A DNA stretch of 64,000 nt. Source: Desulfovibrio sp. (GTDB taxonomy: Bacteria > Desulfobacterota > Desulfovibrionia > Desulfovibrionales > Desulfovibrionaceae). The stretch is taken from positions 62,001-126,000 of the forward strand of contig JAITHT010000081.1 in assembly GCA_031279825.1 (NCBI GenBank), written 5' to 3'. Below are positions 10,066-18,980 of the stretch, piece after piece (position 1 is the stretch's first letter; each line of letters starts with the position of its first letter). Both the position numbers and the translations under genes were made by a program. A model generated the notes under the pieces. It saw nothing but the letters and a program-made list of their open reading frames with translations. It was not told the DNA's origin and did no database searches.

Positions 10066-10077
10066 GGAGTTCTCCTT
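10064..10077 (-). promoter_or_regulatory. Shine-Dalgarno hairpin over the PfkB kinase start
   Basis: Read on the minus strand, AAGGAG-AA-CTCCTT immediately precedes and overlaps the TTG start. The ribosome binding site can pair completely with the six bases that run into the start codon. This is seen directly; any effect on translation is inferred. Confidence 0.5.
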
Positions 10078-10081
10078 ACTT

Positions 10082-10209
10082 AGAGCAGATTACCTTTGAA
10101 ACGTTGCACTCATCGCCCTCGGCGAAAACACGTTTCGCCTCCTCCTCGTGCACGAGAGCCGGCGCTTAGCTGCCGGTTGACAGAGCATTTTCAAAGTGAA
10201 AATGCTCCA
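10082..10209 (-). repeat. dispersed structured repeat, family 1, copy B
   Basis: Reverse-oriented copy. It carries CCTTTGAAACG at its left edge, GGCGAAAACACGTTTCGCC (a hairpin), TCGTGCACGA, GCCGG...GCCGG and a closing AGCATTTTCAAAGTGAAAATGCT, which is a near-perfect palindrome. It sits between the starts of the PfkB gene and the end of cutA. Confidence 0.8.
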
Positions 10210-10382
10210 GGGCATGTTAACGCTATGCCTTTTTGCCCTCCGGCTGCGTCAGATTGTGTCTGCCATCTCGGTCAAATACCGTAAGAGAATATTCCCTCAC
10301 GGCAGACTCATCTTCCTTGCCGGAGAAGAAAAATTCTATAGTGTTAACACGTCCTAAGCGGAAGATCGCGAGGAGATCCGGG

Positions 10383-10718
10383 TCAGCCGCGCCGTCTGCC
10401 GTGCAGGGTTTCTTCGGCGATCCATTGCAGGAAATCGGCATGGCCGCGCGCTATCTTCATCGCCACGATACAGGGAACATCATAAGTGTGGAGTTCTCTC
10501 GTCCTTTTTTCCAGGGCCGCATAGTCGGCGGCCGTGGTTTTGAGGATACACACGCTTTCTTTAGACTGTTGCATCGCGCCCTGCCACCAGTACAAGGACT
10601 CAATATCATGCAGCACGTTCGCGCAGGCGGCCAGACGTTCCTGTACCAGAGTCCCGGCCAGGGCGCAGGCTGTCGCTCGATCCGGCGCGGTCACATAAAC
10701 AAAAAGAATATCATCCAA
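10383..10718 (-). CDS. cutA: divalent-cation tolerance protein CutA
   Basis: CutA family, 111 residues from the TTG at 10718, which has AGGGGG eight bases upstream and gives the usual family length. An ATG at 10748 would add ten residues that do not resemble the family. The core is typical: LFVYVTAPDRATACALAGTLVQE, RLAACANVL, SLYWWQG, VCILKTTAADYAALEKR, LHTYDVPCIVAMKI, FLQWI. CutA forms small trimers linked to copper and other divalent-metal tolerance; its biochemical role is unclear. It ends near the 10.2 kb repeat, and an intergenic stretch lies upstream. Confidence 0.93.
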   Translation of the reverse strand: MDDILFVYVTAPDRATACALAGTLVQERLAACANVLHDIESLYWWQGAMQQSKESVCILKTTAADYAALEKRTRELHTYDVPCIVAMKIARGHADFLQWIAEETLHGRRRG

Positions 10719-11078
10719 AAGACCATCCCCCTGATGCCGATGCCGCATACGACGCGCCTGTATTCAGAAGTCCCCTGTGCCTCACGGGCGTACGGCGACG
10801 CTTCGCGCGATCAAAGCGGGAGCGATTTTCTTCTGAAACTGCTCTAATCCCGATTCTGCTCTTGCCTTCCGGACCTTTTGTCTTTTATAGCGTAAATGTA
10901 TACGTTTGACAAACAGGGGACGGCAAGAATGATCGGTCGGGGAGGGTCGTCCGCTTCGCCTGTTTTCCGGCGAGGCGGTTACTTCCGAAGTCATCCGTCA
11001 GGGTGATTGCGGGAGGCGCACGGCGTGTTTGCAAGCGAAGCGCTGCAATGGTAATTTCTCTTGCAAGGGGAGGTATGC
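10719..11078. other. 360-nt gap before nth, no gene recognised
   Basis: No coding region is convincing on either strand. The stretch includes an AT-richer core near 10888-10915 with a partial dyad (GTAAATGTATACGTTTGAC), which could be a promoter or operator for one of the divergent genes cutA and nth. No tRNA or known riboswitch fold is recognised. Confidence 0.4.
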
Positions 11079-11759
11079 ATGTCCCGAAAAGCAATGGAAA
11101 AAAAACAGGAATCGTGTCCGGATGGATTACGGACGGTGGCTGAAAAGGTGCTTCTCCTTCTTAAAAAGCGTTACCCGAATCCGCATACGCATCTGAATGC
11201 CGCTGATCCGTGGCAATTGCTGGTGGCGACCATACTCGCCGCTCAATGTACCGATGCGCGGGTTAATATGGTCACCCCCGCGCTTTTTGCGCGCTGGCCC
11301 ACGGTCCGGGATATGGCCTCGGCTGATCAGGCGGAAATAGAACATCATATCCGTTCCACGGGTTTTTTCCGCAACAAGGCGAAGAATATTCTGGCCGCCG
11401 CCCGGCGGGTGAGGGACGCCTTTGCCGGCAATGTGCCGAATACCATGCCGGATATCCTTTCTTTACCCGGCGTGGCCCGTAAAACCGCCAATGTTGTCCT
11501 GTTCGGGGCCTACGGCATTAATGAGGGTTTAGCGGTGGATACGCACGTGGGGCGTATAGCCTTTCGCCTTGGTTTGTCTCGCAGCCGCAATCCGTTGCAG
11601 GTCGAACGGGACATGATGGCGCTTTTCCCCCGGGAGGAATGGGGCGACGTGAATCATCGGCTGGTGTGGTTTGGCCGGCATGTTTGCCGGGCGCGGGCGC
11701 CTGTTTGCCGGGATTGCGAAATGGTCCTCTTTTGTGAAAAAAAAGGATTACAAGCGTAA
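11079..11759 (+). CDS. nth: endonuclease III
   Basis: This 226-residue DNA glycosylase/AP lyase removes oxidised pyrimidines. The helix-hairpin-helix LPGVARKTANVVL holds the catalytic lysine (RKTA), and VDTHVGRI holds the catalytic aspartate. The C-terminal 4Fe-4S loop is complete in the C-x6-C-x2-C-x5-C pattern (CRARAPVCRDCEMVLFC). ATG at 11079 is chosen because GGGGAGG lies five bases upstream. A TTG at 11061 would overlap that ribosome binding site. The gene stands alone; the next rightward gene (cheV) is about 150 bases downstream. Confidence 0.97.
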   Translation: MSRKAMEKKQESCPDGLRTVAEKVLLLLKKRYPNPHTHLNAADPWQLLVATILAAQCTDARVNMVTPALFARWPTVRDMASADQAEIEHHIRSTGFFRNKAKNILAAARRVRDAFAGNVPNTMPDILSLPGVARKTANVVLFGAYGINEGLAVDTHVGRIAFRLGLSRSRNPLQVERDMMALFPREEWGDVNHRLVWFGRHVCRARAPVCRDCEMVLFCEKKGLQA

Positions 11760-11912
11760 GGCAATATCTGCCGTCTTTCCTTATTGAAAAAAAAACGGTA
11801 AGATTATACAGTAAATTAAGAAATAGTATGTGATATTTTCAAAAAATACGCCTTTTTCCCAAAGTATGGCGGAAAGACGCGGGCACGGCGGGCTCAAGGA
11901 AAGGAAACGCGC

Positions 11913-12863
11913 ATGGATAGGCCAGATGGGCAGAGCGGCAACAATCTGGAGATAATCGAATTCTATATAGACGAGAACATGGCGGATCGATCTCCCTATC
12001 GAAGTTATTACGGGATGAACGTAGCCAAGGTTATCGAAATTATCAGAAAGCCTCCGGTAACCATCGTTCCCGGCAAGCATCACCAAGCGGCTTTAGGCAC
12101 CTTTAATTTGCGCGGCAAGGTATTGCCGCTTGTTGATCTTGCCCTGTGGCTGGGCAAGTGTCCGCTTGCGGTGGATACGAACAAGGTTATTGTTTCGGAA
12201 TTTTCCGGAGTCGCCACGGCCTTTGTGGTTTCCGGCGTCACTCGCATTTACCGCATGAGTTGGGCGCAGGTTGAGCCGCCGGGGCAATACCTGCAATCCT
12301 TCAGCCATGATTCCGTGACCGGCGTGGTGCGTTTTGACGAGCGCATCGTTTTTTTGCTCGACATGGAGCAGGTTATCAGCAGCATGGATCCTTCCGTCAG
12401 TCTGGCCACCCACGCCAAGCAGGTGGACGCGACCGGAGGGGAGGGATATCATGTGCTCATCGCTGACGATTCTCCGTCAATTCGTAATACCATTGCCGCC
12501 TGCCTCGAACAGGCCCGGTTTACTGTTTCCAAAACCACCTGCGGCCGCGAGGCGTGGGATCAACTGAAAAAGTGGGAAAAACAGGCGAATGCGGAAAACA
12601 GACCCTTGACCGATTACGTCAATCTCGTCATTTCGGATATCGAAATGCCCGAAGTGGACGGGCATACGCTTACCCGCAGGATTAAAGGGGATCCGGCGCT
12701 GAGCGCCATCCCCGTGATTCTTTTTTCCTCGCTTATTTCCGACGTGGTCCATAAGCAGGGACAGCAGGCGGGCGCCGACGATCAGATAGCCAAGCCGGGG
12801 CTGCCGCAATTGACCGAGCGGGCCTGCGCCCTGATTAAAAAGAGTCAGGAGAACAAAGCATAA
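11913..12863 (+). CDS. cheV: chemotaxis protein CheV (CheW-receiver), first paralogue
   Basis: 316 residues. The N-terminal CheW domain (about 10-165; YGMNVAKVIEIIR, LPLVDLALWLG, VTGVVRFDERIVFLLDME) couples receptors to CheA. The C-terminal receiver (about 175-310) has the acidic pair IADD, the phosphoacceptor aspartate in VISDIEMPEVDG, a Ser in LFSSL and the conserved lysine in IAKPG. CheV proteins tune chemotaxis signalling. The start has AAGGA about eight bases upstream. It faces a second cheV gene at 13053-14036, with a family 2 repeat between the two stop codons. Confidence 0.95.
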   Translation: MDRPDGQSGNNLEIIEFYIDENMADRSPYRSYYGMNVAKVIEIIRKPPVTIVPGKHHQAALGTFNLRGKVLPLVDLALWLGKCPLAVDTNKVIVSEFSGVATAFVVSGVTRIYRMSWAQVEPPGQYLQSFSHDSVTGVVRFDERIVFLLDMEQVISSMDPSVSLATHAKQVDATGGEGYHVLIADDSPSIRNTIAACLEQARFTVSKTTCGREAWDQLKKWEKQANAENRPLTDYVNLVISDIEMPEVDGHTLTRRIKGDPALSAIPVILFSSLISDVVHKQGQQAGADDQIAKPGLPQLTERACALIKKSQENKA

Positions 12864-12877
12864 TCAGGCAGGCGTTC

Positions 12878-13019
12878 CTAGTGTTTACTTGCAAAAGTAA
12901 ACACTATAAAATCCTGGAGGGTTTTACGCCGCCGAAGGCGGCGTAAGTCGGCTGAAAACCATGCTTTTCAGCCGACGATCCTGCAAAATATACTTGGAAT
13001 TTTTGCAATGAGACACTAG
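12878..13019 (+). repeat. dispersed structured repeat, family 2, copy A (CTAG-bounded)
   Basis: 142 nt beginning and ending in CTAG. It holds a GTGTTTACTT/AAGTAAACAC hairpin, CCGCCGAAGGCGG and a GTCGGCTGAAAA/TTTTCAGCCGAC hairpin. A near-identical longer copy lies in the opposite orientation at 27235-27389. Here it separates two convergent cheV genes and may end both transcripts. Confidence 0.85.
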
Positions 13020-13052
13020 GAAGAAGCCCTCCCCGTCCCTGAAAAACGGGAT

Positions 13053-14036
13053 CTAATGATGATGCTCGGCTCCGGGCGTTGCCTTGTTGTGTTGAGGGCT
13101 GGTTTGGCCGATAAGATCCAGTACTTTTTCACTGAGCGTTTGCAGATCCGGTTTGGCGAATTGGGCGTCGGCTCCCACGGATTTTCCCCTGTGCTCAAGG
13201 GTTGTGGAAACAATGGAGGAGAAAAGGGCTACCGGCAGATAGTTGAGTTCCGGATCTTCCTTGATTTTACGGCATAATGTCAGGCCGTCCATACGCGGCA
13301 TTTCGATATCCGATATCACCGCGTGTAAGATGGAAGATAAAGGAGTTCCGCTACGCTGGGCATCGGATTTGAGCCTTTTCAGGGTATTCCAGGCGTCCTC
13401 GCCGCTGCTGGTCTGGATGACCCGGAAGTGTCCGGATTCTTCCATCAAACGTTTTACCAGATTGCGGACGTTGTTGGAATCATCGGCATGCAAAATAGTG
13501 TAAACGGTATTGCTGCTCAGGAGTTCGTGCGGCAGACGGCCGAAACGGATGGAAAGGGAAGGATCGAGGTCCGCCACCACATGTTCCATGTCCAGCAGAA
13601 AAACCACCCTTTCCTCCAGTCGGACCACGCCGGTGATGGTGCTGTGGCTCACATTCTGCAAAAAGTTGCCCGGTTCTTCCACCTCGTGCCAACTGAGCCT
13701 GTGGATGCGGTTTACCCCGGAAACCATGAATCCTGTGGTGATATAGTTAAATTCAGTGACGATGATTTTCGCGTCCGCGCTGGATTTTGTTTCCTTGCCG
13801 AGATAACGCGCCAAATTCACCAGGGGGACAATTTTGCCGTCGCGATGTGGGAAGGCGCCTATTACGGAAGGATGCCGCATTTGCGGCATGGCGGTCGCCG
13901 GTTGCATGCGGATAATTTCGACAACCTTTGCCACATTGACGCCGTAATGTCCTCGATAATCGGGCTCATCAAGAAAAAACTCGACTATCTCCAGTTCGTT
14001 CGTGCCGGATTCCAGTAGAATATTTGTCTGTGCCAT
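13053..14036 (-). CDS. cheV: chemotaxis protein CheV (CheW-receiver), second paralogue
   Basis: 327 residues with the same two-domain plan as the cheV gene at 11913. The CheW domain (about 12-165; YGVNVAKVVEIIRMQP, VPLVNLARYLG, TGVVRLEERVVFLLDME) is followed by a receiver with HADDS, VISDIEMPRMDG, LFSSIV and FAKPD, so the phosphorylation residues are kept. The C-terminal tail is short and histidine-rich (GAEHHH). Sequence identity with its neighbour is high in the core and low in the ends, consistent with an old duplication. It is transcribed towards the first cheV. No strong Shine-Dalgarno is seen before the ATG. Confidence 0.94.
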   Translation of the reverse strand: MAQTNILLESGTNELEIVEFFLDEPDYRGHYGVNVAKVVEIIRMQPATAMPQMRHPSVIGAFPHRDGKIVPLVNLARYLGKETKSSADAKIIVTEFNYITTGFMVSGVNRIHRLSWHEVEEPGNFLQNVSHSTITGVVRLEERVVFLLDMEHVVADLDPSLSIRFGRLPHELLSSNTVYTILHADDSNNVRNLVKRLMEESGHFRVIQTSSGEDAWNTLKRLKSDAQRSGTPLSSILHAVISDIEMPRMDGLTLCRKIKEDPELNYLPVALFSSIVSTTLEHRGKSVGADAQFAKPDLQTLSEKVLDLIGQTSPQHNKATPGAEHHH

Positions 14037-14294
14037 GTCGTCACCCGCCGTGGAAAAACTCGCAGCCGCCGGCCTGCAAAGATTGTTTGCCCTGCATGTT
14101 GTTTTGAGAGAAACAGTGCTGATCGTGCGATTGCATACAATTGGCCGGCACTTTTGTATTCGCTCATGCCCGTTCCCGACATTCTCAAGCGAATCGGCGT
14201 TTCTCTGTGTGCCGCGACATGCGGTACCCCTTCAGATCCTTTGGCATATTTTCAGAAATTAGGCAAAGGAAATTCAACCGCAGGCGGACAGACG

Positions 14295-16346
14295 ATGGAC
14301 GGACATATGCCGCGTATGGATATCTCCTCTTATTCACGTCTTTTTTTTCTTTTTTGCCTGTTTGCCCTTATCGGCATATCGTGTCTTTCCATTCCTCTAG
14401 CCTGTTCTTTCGGTCCGTTGGACATGGGAGTTACGGACGTCGTCCGGGTGCTGCTCGCGCATTGCCTCGGCGCGCCGCTGCCTTCTTCCATCACCGTCTT
14501 TTCTCCTGACGGTTTGGAACAGAGGCTTGACGAACAGACGGTGAGCTTGATTGTGGCGGGCATGCGTCTGCCTCGCGTGCTTTCAGCTCTGGCCGTCGGA
14601 GGCGGACTGGCGGTGTCGGGAACGGTCTTCCAGGGAATATTGCGTAATCCTCTGGCAGATCCCTTCACTCTGGGGGTTTCCGGCGGAGCGGCCTTTGGCG
14701 CGGCTCTGGCCATCAGTTGCGGCGTGACCGGAGCGTTTCTGGGCTTCGGCCTGCCGCTGGCCGCTTTTGCCGGGGCCACGGCAGCCCTTGGCGCTGTTTT
14801 ACTCCTCGGCCGTATCGGCGGCGGTCTCAAAAGCGAAACCCTGATACTCGCCGGGGTGGTGATATCCGCTTTTCTCGCGGCGCTTATAACTCTTGTGAAA
14901 GCCTTGGATGAGGCATCGGTGACGGGTATAGTCTTTTGGATTATGGGGAGTTTTCAGGGGCGCGGATGGCAGGAGGCAATCCTGCTGGCTCCGGGACTGG
15001 GAATCGGCTGCACCGCGGTTTTTGTACTGTGGAGGGAACTGGATATCCTTTCCCTGGGAGACGTGTCGGCCAGGCATCTGGGCCTTTCCGCCGACAGGAT
15101 CCGTCTGATCCTGTTGTTGGCGGCCGGATGGATAACGGCAAGCTGTGTGGCTGTCGCAGGAATTATCGGGTTTGTCGGTTTGATTGTACCGCATCTATGC
15201 CGTCTGTTGCTGGGCGCGGGACATGGACGGCTTCTGCCTGCCGCCGCTTTGTGCGGCGGCCTGTTGCTCCTCTGGTCCGATACGGCGGCCCGTTCTATTT
15301 TTCCCGGCGGCGTGGAATTGCCCGTCGGAGTGATTACGGCCTTGCTCGGCGGACCCTTTTTCTGCGGTATCCTTGGAAAAAGAGCGGAGCGCTTTTCCAG
15401 GACGCCCGGCACAGCCGACCATGCGCCTCCTGAATTTCAGGCGAAGGATGCCGTCCGGCGGGAGAATGCCTCCCCGCACGGACAAAATCCCGTTTCCCTC
15501 AACAAAGAAGTTTCAGACGGGCAGCGGTCGGGCGTGGTTATGGAGCCCTGCGCGCTCTGCGAAGACATCTGTTTCGCGTACCGTCCCGCCCGGCGGGAAC
15601 CCTGTTGCCGGACGCTGTCGCATATCTCCCTGTCCTTGCGCCGGGGGGAGTTCGTCGGCCTTCTCGGCCCTAACGGCAGCGGTAAAAGCACTCTGCTGGC
15701 CTGCGTCTCCGGAATACTCGCGCCGCAAAAAGGCAAGGTTCTGGTTATGGGGCGGGAGATCCGGGGACTCCCCGAAAAGCGGCGGGCTCTGCTCTGTGCC
15801 GTGTTGCCTCAGCGCCCCGAGGTTGTGCCCTCCTTCTCCGTATTCTCTCTGGTCATGACGGGCCGCTATGCCTATACCTCTTTTGCGGGCGGCTACGGCA
15901 GGGAGGATGAGGATACCGTCTGGCGGGCGCTGGAAGAAAGCGGCGTAAGCCATCTGGCCGCCAGACCCGCGGATACGCTTTCAGGCGGTGAATTGCAGCG
16001 GGCCTTTCTGGCCAGGGCTCTTGCGCAGGATGCTCCCCTGCTGCTTTTGGATGAAGCCTCGGCAGGCCTTGATCCGGGCTTTCAGACGGCTGTTTTCGAC
16101 GCGCTTGCCCGGCGGAACCGAAAACACGGGCTGACCGTGTTGGCCGCTCTGCACGATCTCAACCTTGCGGCCCTGTATTGCCGCCGTCTGATATTGCTCA
16201 AGCAGGGCCGGATCATTGCCGACGGTCCCGCAGAGAAGGTTTTTACCCCCCATATGCTGCGCACGCTTTACGAAAGCCCCATCGCCACGGTCAGGCATCC
16301 GGCGTCAGATCGGCCGCAGGCCCTGCTTATACCCGGCGCCATGTAA
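14295..16346 (+). CDS. FecCD-type permease fused to its ABC ATPase (iron-siderophore/cobalamin-type importer)
   Basis: 683 residues in one polypeptide. The N-terminal half (about 10-345) is a BtuC/FecCD permease, with many hydrophobic helices and the family signatures LRNPLADPFTLGVSGG and GFVGLIVPHLCRLLLG. After a linker of about 70 residues, an ABC ATPase follows (about 415-665): Walker A GPNGSGKST, signature LSGGELQ, Walker B LLLLDEAS and switch histidine ALHDLN. In this family the two parts are normally separate proteins (BtuC/BtuD, FhuB/FhuC). No binding protein or TonB receptor gene is adjacent, so the substrate (cobalamin, haem or siderophore) is open. ATG 14295 is the first plausible start; ATGs at 14310 and 14319 are alternatives. 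Confidence 0.9.
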   Translation: MDGHMPRMDISSYSRLFFLFCLFALIGISCLSIPLACSFGPLDMGVTDVVRVLLAHCLGAPLPSSITVFSPDGLEQRLDEQTVSLIVAGMRLPRVLSALAVGGGLAVSGTVFQGILRNPLADPFTLGVSGGAAFGAALAISCGVTGAFLGFGLPLAAFAGATAALGAVLLLGRIGGGLKSETLILAGVVISAFLAALITLVKALDEASVTGIVFWIMGSFQGRGWQEAILLAPGLGIGCTAVFVLWRELDILSLGDVSARHLGLSADRIRLILLLAAGWITASCVAVAGIIGFVGLIVPHLCRLLLGAGHGRLLPAAALCGGLLLLWSDTAARSIFPGGVELPVGVITALLGGPFFCGILGKRAERFSRTPGTADHAPPEFQAKDAVRRENASPHGQNPVSLNKEVSDGQRSGVVMEPCALCEDICFAYRPARREPCCRTLSHISLSLRRGEFVGLLGPNGSGKSTLLACVSGILAPQKGKVLVMGREIRGLPEKRRALLCAVLPQRPEVVPSFSVFSLVMTGRYAYTSFAGGYGREDEDTVWRALEESGVSHLAARPADTLSGGELQRAFLARALAQDAPLLLLDEASAGLDPGFQTAVFDALARRNRKHGLTVLAALHDLNLAALYCRRLILLKQGRIIADGPAEKVFTPHMLRTLYESPIATVRHPASDRPQALLIPGAM

Positions 16347-16355
16347 TTCCAAAGA

Positions 16356-16388
16356 TCCGGAGCATTTTCAAAGTGAACAGACTCCGGA
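16356..16388. terminator. shared terminator-like hairpin containing the family 1 repeat end
   Basis: Seven-base arms TCCGGAG/CTCCGGA enclose a loop carrying the family 1 edge sequence CATTTTCAAAGTGAA. It lies between two convergent genes, nine bases after the transporter stop and just before the phosphoesterase stop. No T-run is seen. Confidence 0.5.
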
Positions 16389-16391
16389 CTA

Positions 16392-17549
16392 TCACGGCTT
16401 TGCCGCGCGCAGCACTATGCGGGTTATTTCAGCGGGAACTCCCAGCCTTACGGGAAAACCGCTCCACAGACCCGCCCCGTTGCTTACGTAAAGGCGCATT
16501 CCTTCGGAATGCTTCTTGCCGTTGTCCACCGTATACCAGCCGGCAATAAAGCCGTTGTTGACCTGCTTGACAATCAGGTGCAGACCCAGAATTTGTCCTC
16601 CGTGGGTATGGCCGGACAATTGCATATCCACTCCGGCGCGGGCGTGCTCCGGGGCGGAGTACGGCCGGTGGGCCAGCAAAATGCTCAGCGCGTCTTTGGG
16701 AGCCCCTGCCAGGGCGGCATTAATATCCGGCCCGGGCAGGCCGTAGCGCGAAGACGCTGAATCCGTCACCCCGGCAATGACAACGGGCGTGTTCCGTACG
16801 GAAACTACCCTGTGGCTGTTGGCCAGCATGGTCAGGCCGAGTTCGTCGAAAGCCGTCATCCAGTCCGCGTAATTCACATAATATTCATGATTGCCGGCGC
16901 AGGCGAAAACGCCGGATCGGGCGCGCAGATCCTTAAGCGGCGCCACATCGGCCGCCCGGTCGGCGGTGGTTCCGTCAACAAGATCGCCGGTAAGCAGAAT
17001 AATGTCCGCGTCCAGGGCCGAAACGGCGTCCACAATGGCGCGCGTTCGCGCCTGTCGCAACAGGGCGCTGGCGTGCAGATCGGTGACGTGGACCAGGGTA
17101 AGTCCGTCAAGGGCAGGCGACAGGCCGTCCATAACGATTTCTTCCGTGCGCGCCTCCGGAACGCGCAGGGCGTTGTGTTCCCCATAGGCGGCTAGGGCCA
17201 TGGCGCAAAGGAGCAGGATTCCCGCCCGTCTTGCCGGGGAAAAGGGCCGGGATATCCGCATGCCGGATTTTCGCGCGATGCATAAAAGCAGGGACAGCAG
17301 ATCCGCCGCTAAGGTGAAAAGAGCCAGCAGAACAAAGCTAATGAACGCCCAACTCAAAAGCAGCAGTACGACCGCCGGAAGTTCCGGCGAAGCCAGCCCG
17401 CCGAAATAGAAACGCAGAAAGACGTGCTGCTGGGAAAGGAGCAACGCGGCGACGAACAGGCATCGTTTTGTTGTCCTCCCCAACGGGAGAGGGGCGAGGA
17501 GTCTGCAATACACATACAAAAAAAGAATAGCGGTGATGCAGTGGAACAT
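16392..17549 (-). CDS. membrane metallophosphoesterase, YkuE-like
   Basis: 385 residues. The N-terminal 130 residues hold about four membrane segments. A calcineurin-like phosphoesterase domain follows with all metal-binding blocks: DLHAS (D-x-H), GDLVDG, GNHEYY, LLAHRP and SGHTHGGQ. This plan matches the YkuE/YaeI-type membrane phosphoesterases, some of which act on lipid phosphates. The active site would face the side set by the odd or even number of helices, which I cannot settle. It converges with the ABC transporter gene, and a hairpin separates the two stops. Confidence 0.92.
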   Translation of the reverse strand: MFHCITAILFLYVYCRLLAPLPLGRTTKRCLFVAALLLSQQHVFLRFYFGGLASPELPAVVLLLLSWAFISFVLLALFTLAADLLSLLLCIARKSGMRISRPFSPARRAGILLLCAMALAAYGEHNALRVPEARTEEIVMDGLSPALDGLTLVHVTDLHASALLRQARTRAIVDAVSALDADIILLTGDLVDGTTADRAADVAPLKDLRARSGVFACAGNHEYYVNYADWMTAFDELGLTMLANSHRVVSVRNTPVVIAGVTDSASSRYGLPGPDINAALAGAPKDALSILLAHRPYSAPEHARAGVDMQLSGHTHGGQILGLHLIVKQVNNGFIAGWYTVDNGKKHSEGMRLYVSNGAGLWSGFPVRLGVPAEITRIVLRAAKP

Positions 17550-17785
17550 GAGATTACGCTCTTAAGGGGGAGTGTTATTTATGGAAAACGGCCGCCAGGG
17601 GTCATTTTTACCGCGCGGGCATACCGGAAACGATCCTTGTCGTCATGCGGCGTAAAGGGTATTTTTATCCATTGCCGGAAGAAATAACAAGGGATGCCGC
17701 CGCGTGTTCTCCGCGTCCGTACGGCACTGCACGGCAACAGTCTTGAGCGGAAAATCGCGGCGTCTGCGTCGGGAGCGCGCAAAGT

Positions 17786-18970
17786 ATGGTTGCAGTATCT
17801 CATTGTTTTTCACACCGTGGGGGTGATCCTTCCGCATTTTCCGAATCCGCGACGGGCAAAGCCCCCTCCAGGACTCGGGCCGTCGCCCTGTTTTCCGGAG
17901 GCCTGGACAGTCTTCTGGCTGCAAAGCTCATTCAGGAACAGGGCCTTGATGTCATGTGTCTGCATTTTATTTCGCCTTTTTTCGGCAAAGCGGAAAAGAT
18001 CGTGCATTGGGAGTCCGTTTACGGCCTCTCCATCCAGGCGGTGGATATTTCCGCGGCCTTTGTCGATATGCTGGTCCGCCGACCTACATACGGTTTCGGC
18101 AGTGTGATGAACCCTTGCGTGGACTGCAAGATACTTATGCTGCGCCGTGCCGGCTCCATTATGGAAGAGACCGGCGCCTGCTGCGTCATTTCCGGTGAAG
18201 TACTGGGGCAACGCCCCATGTCCCAACGCCGGGACGCGCTCAATATCATTCGCCGGGACGCCGGGATCAGGGGGCGTCTGTTGCGGCCCCTGTGCGCCAT
18301 GCTCCTTGAGCCCACGGACGCTGAATTGCGGGGGCATGTTGACAGAACCCGGCTTTTGGCCATATCGGGCCGCGGCCGCAAGCAGCAACTGGCGCTGGCC
18401 GGACGCTTCGGCCTGCGGGAAATTCCCTCCCCTGCCGGAGGCTGCCGTCTGACGGAACAGGAAAACGCCCGGAGTTACTGGCCGGTTTTGTTCCATTCCC
18501 CGAGTCCGTCCGCCGATGATTTTCGTCTGGCAAACACCGGCAGACAATATTGGCACGATTGCGATGCGCCGCGCGGCTCCGCGCTCTGGCTGAGCATAGG
18601 CCGTAACCGGGAGGAAAACGAAGCCCTTACGGCGCTTGCCGGGAAAGACGATGTGCTCTTTGCGCTGAGGGATTTCCCCGGTCCCGTCGCTCTGGGACGC
18701 CGTTTCGGGCATATGTGGAGTAGCGAGGCGATACAGGCCGCCGCCGCGCTCGCCGCTTCCTATTCTCCCAAGTGCGTGCGCCGCGTTGAGGAAAAAGGGG
18801 AGCCGGTCGTGATGATCGTCAGGAGCGCCTTTGCGGAGGCTCCGGCGGAGGCCTTGACGGTTTTTCCCTGCCGTAGGCCGAACTTTGTCTGGAGTGAATA
18901 TTCCTGGCCCGAGGCGCATAACGCCGTTCGCGCCGACATGAAGCATGCTAGTGTTTACTTTTGCAAGTAA
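17786..18970 (+). CDS. PP-loop ATPase of MnmA/ThiI type, probable RNA or sulfur-transfer enzyme
   Basis: 394 residues. The PP-loop SGGLDS (about residue 40) binds ATP. MNPCVDCK and a later PAGGCRLTE cysteine match the paired cysteines used by tRNA-thiolating enzymes such as MnmA, while the C-terminal third is not recognised. tRNA 2- or 4-thiouridine synthesis is the likely function, but the exact product is not fixed. The ATG at 17786 is the first in frame; a shorter start near the PP-loop is possible. The last codons and the TAA stop are provided by the family 2 hairpin that follows (18948-18977), so the C-terminus is partly made of repeat sequence. Confidence 0.8.
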   Translation: MVAVSHCFSHRGGDPSAFSESATGKAPSRTRAVALFSGGLDSLLAAKLIQEQGLDVMCLHFISPFFGKAEKIVHWESVYGLSIQAVDISAAFVDMLVRRPTYGFGSVMNPCVDCKILMLRRAGSIMEETGACCVISGEVLGQRPMSQRRDALNIIRRDAGIRGRLLRPLCAMLLEPTDAELRGHVDRTRLLAISGRGRKQQLALAGRFGLREIPSPAGGCRLTEQENARSYWPVLFHSPSPSADDFRLANTGRQYWHDCDAPRGSALWLSIGRNREENEALTALAGKDDVLFALRDFPGPVALGRRFGHMWSSEAIQAAAALAASYSPKCVRRVEEKGEPVVMIVRSAFAEAPAEALTVFPCRRPNFVWSEYSWPEAHNAVRADMKHASVYFCK

Positions 18971-18977
18971 ACACTAG
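18948..18977. repeat. family 2 terminal hairpin, solo copy
   Basis: 30 nt, CTAGTGTTTACTT-TTGC-AAGTAAACACTAG, a perfect 13-bp stem with a four-base loop. It equals the first arm of the family 2 elements at 12878 and 27235. The upstream gene reads through it and stops at its TAA (18968-18970). It lies between convergent genes. Confidence 0.85.
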
Positions 18978-18980
18978 ATA

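Noticed and set aside
10223-10441. 72-codon frame after cutA
   Set aside because: It overlaps cutA and has no independent start or ribosome binding site; no family resemblance.
14037-14294. Cobalamin riboswitch upstream of the transporter
   Set aside because: No B12-box or fitting fold could be recognised in the leader.
17810-18946. 378-codon open frame antisense to the PP-loop gene
   Set aside because: SGGLDS and cysteine motifs identify the plus-strand product.
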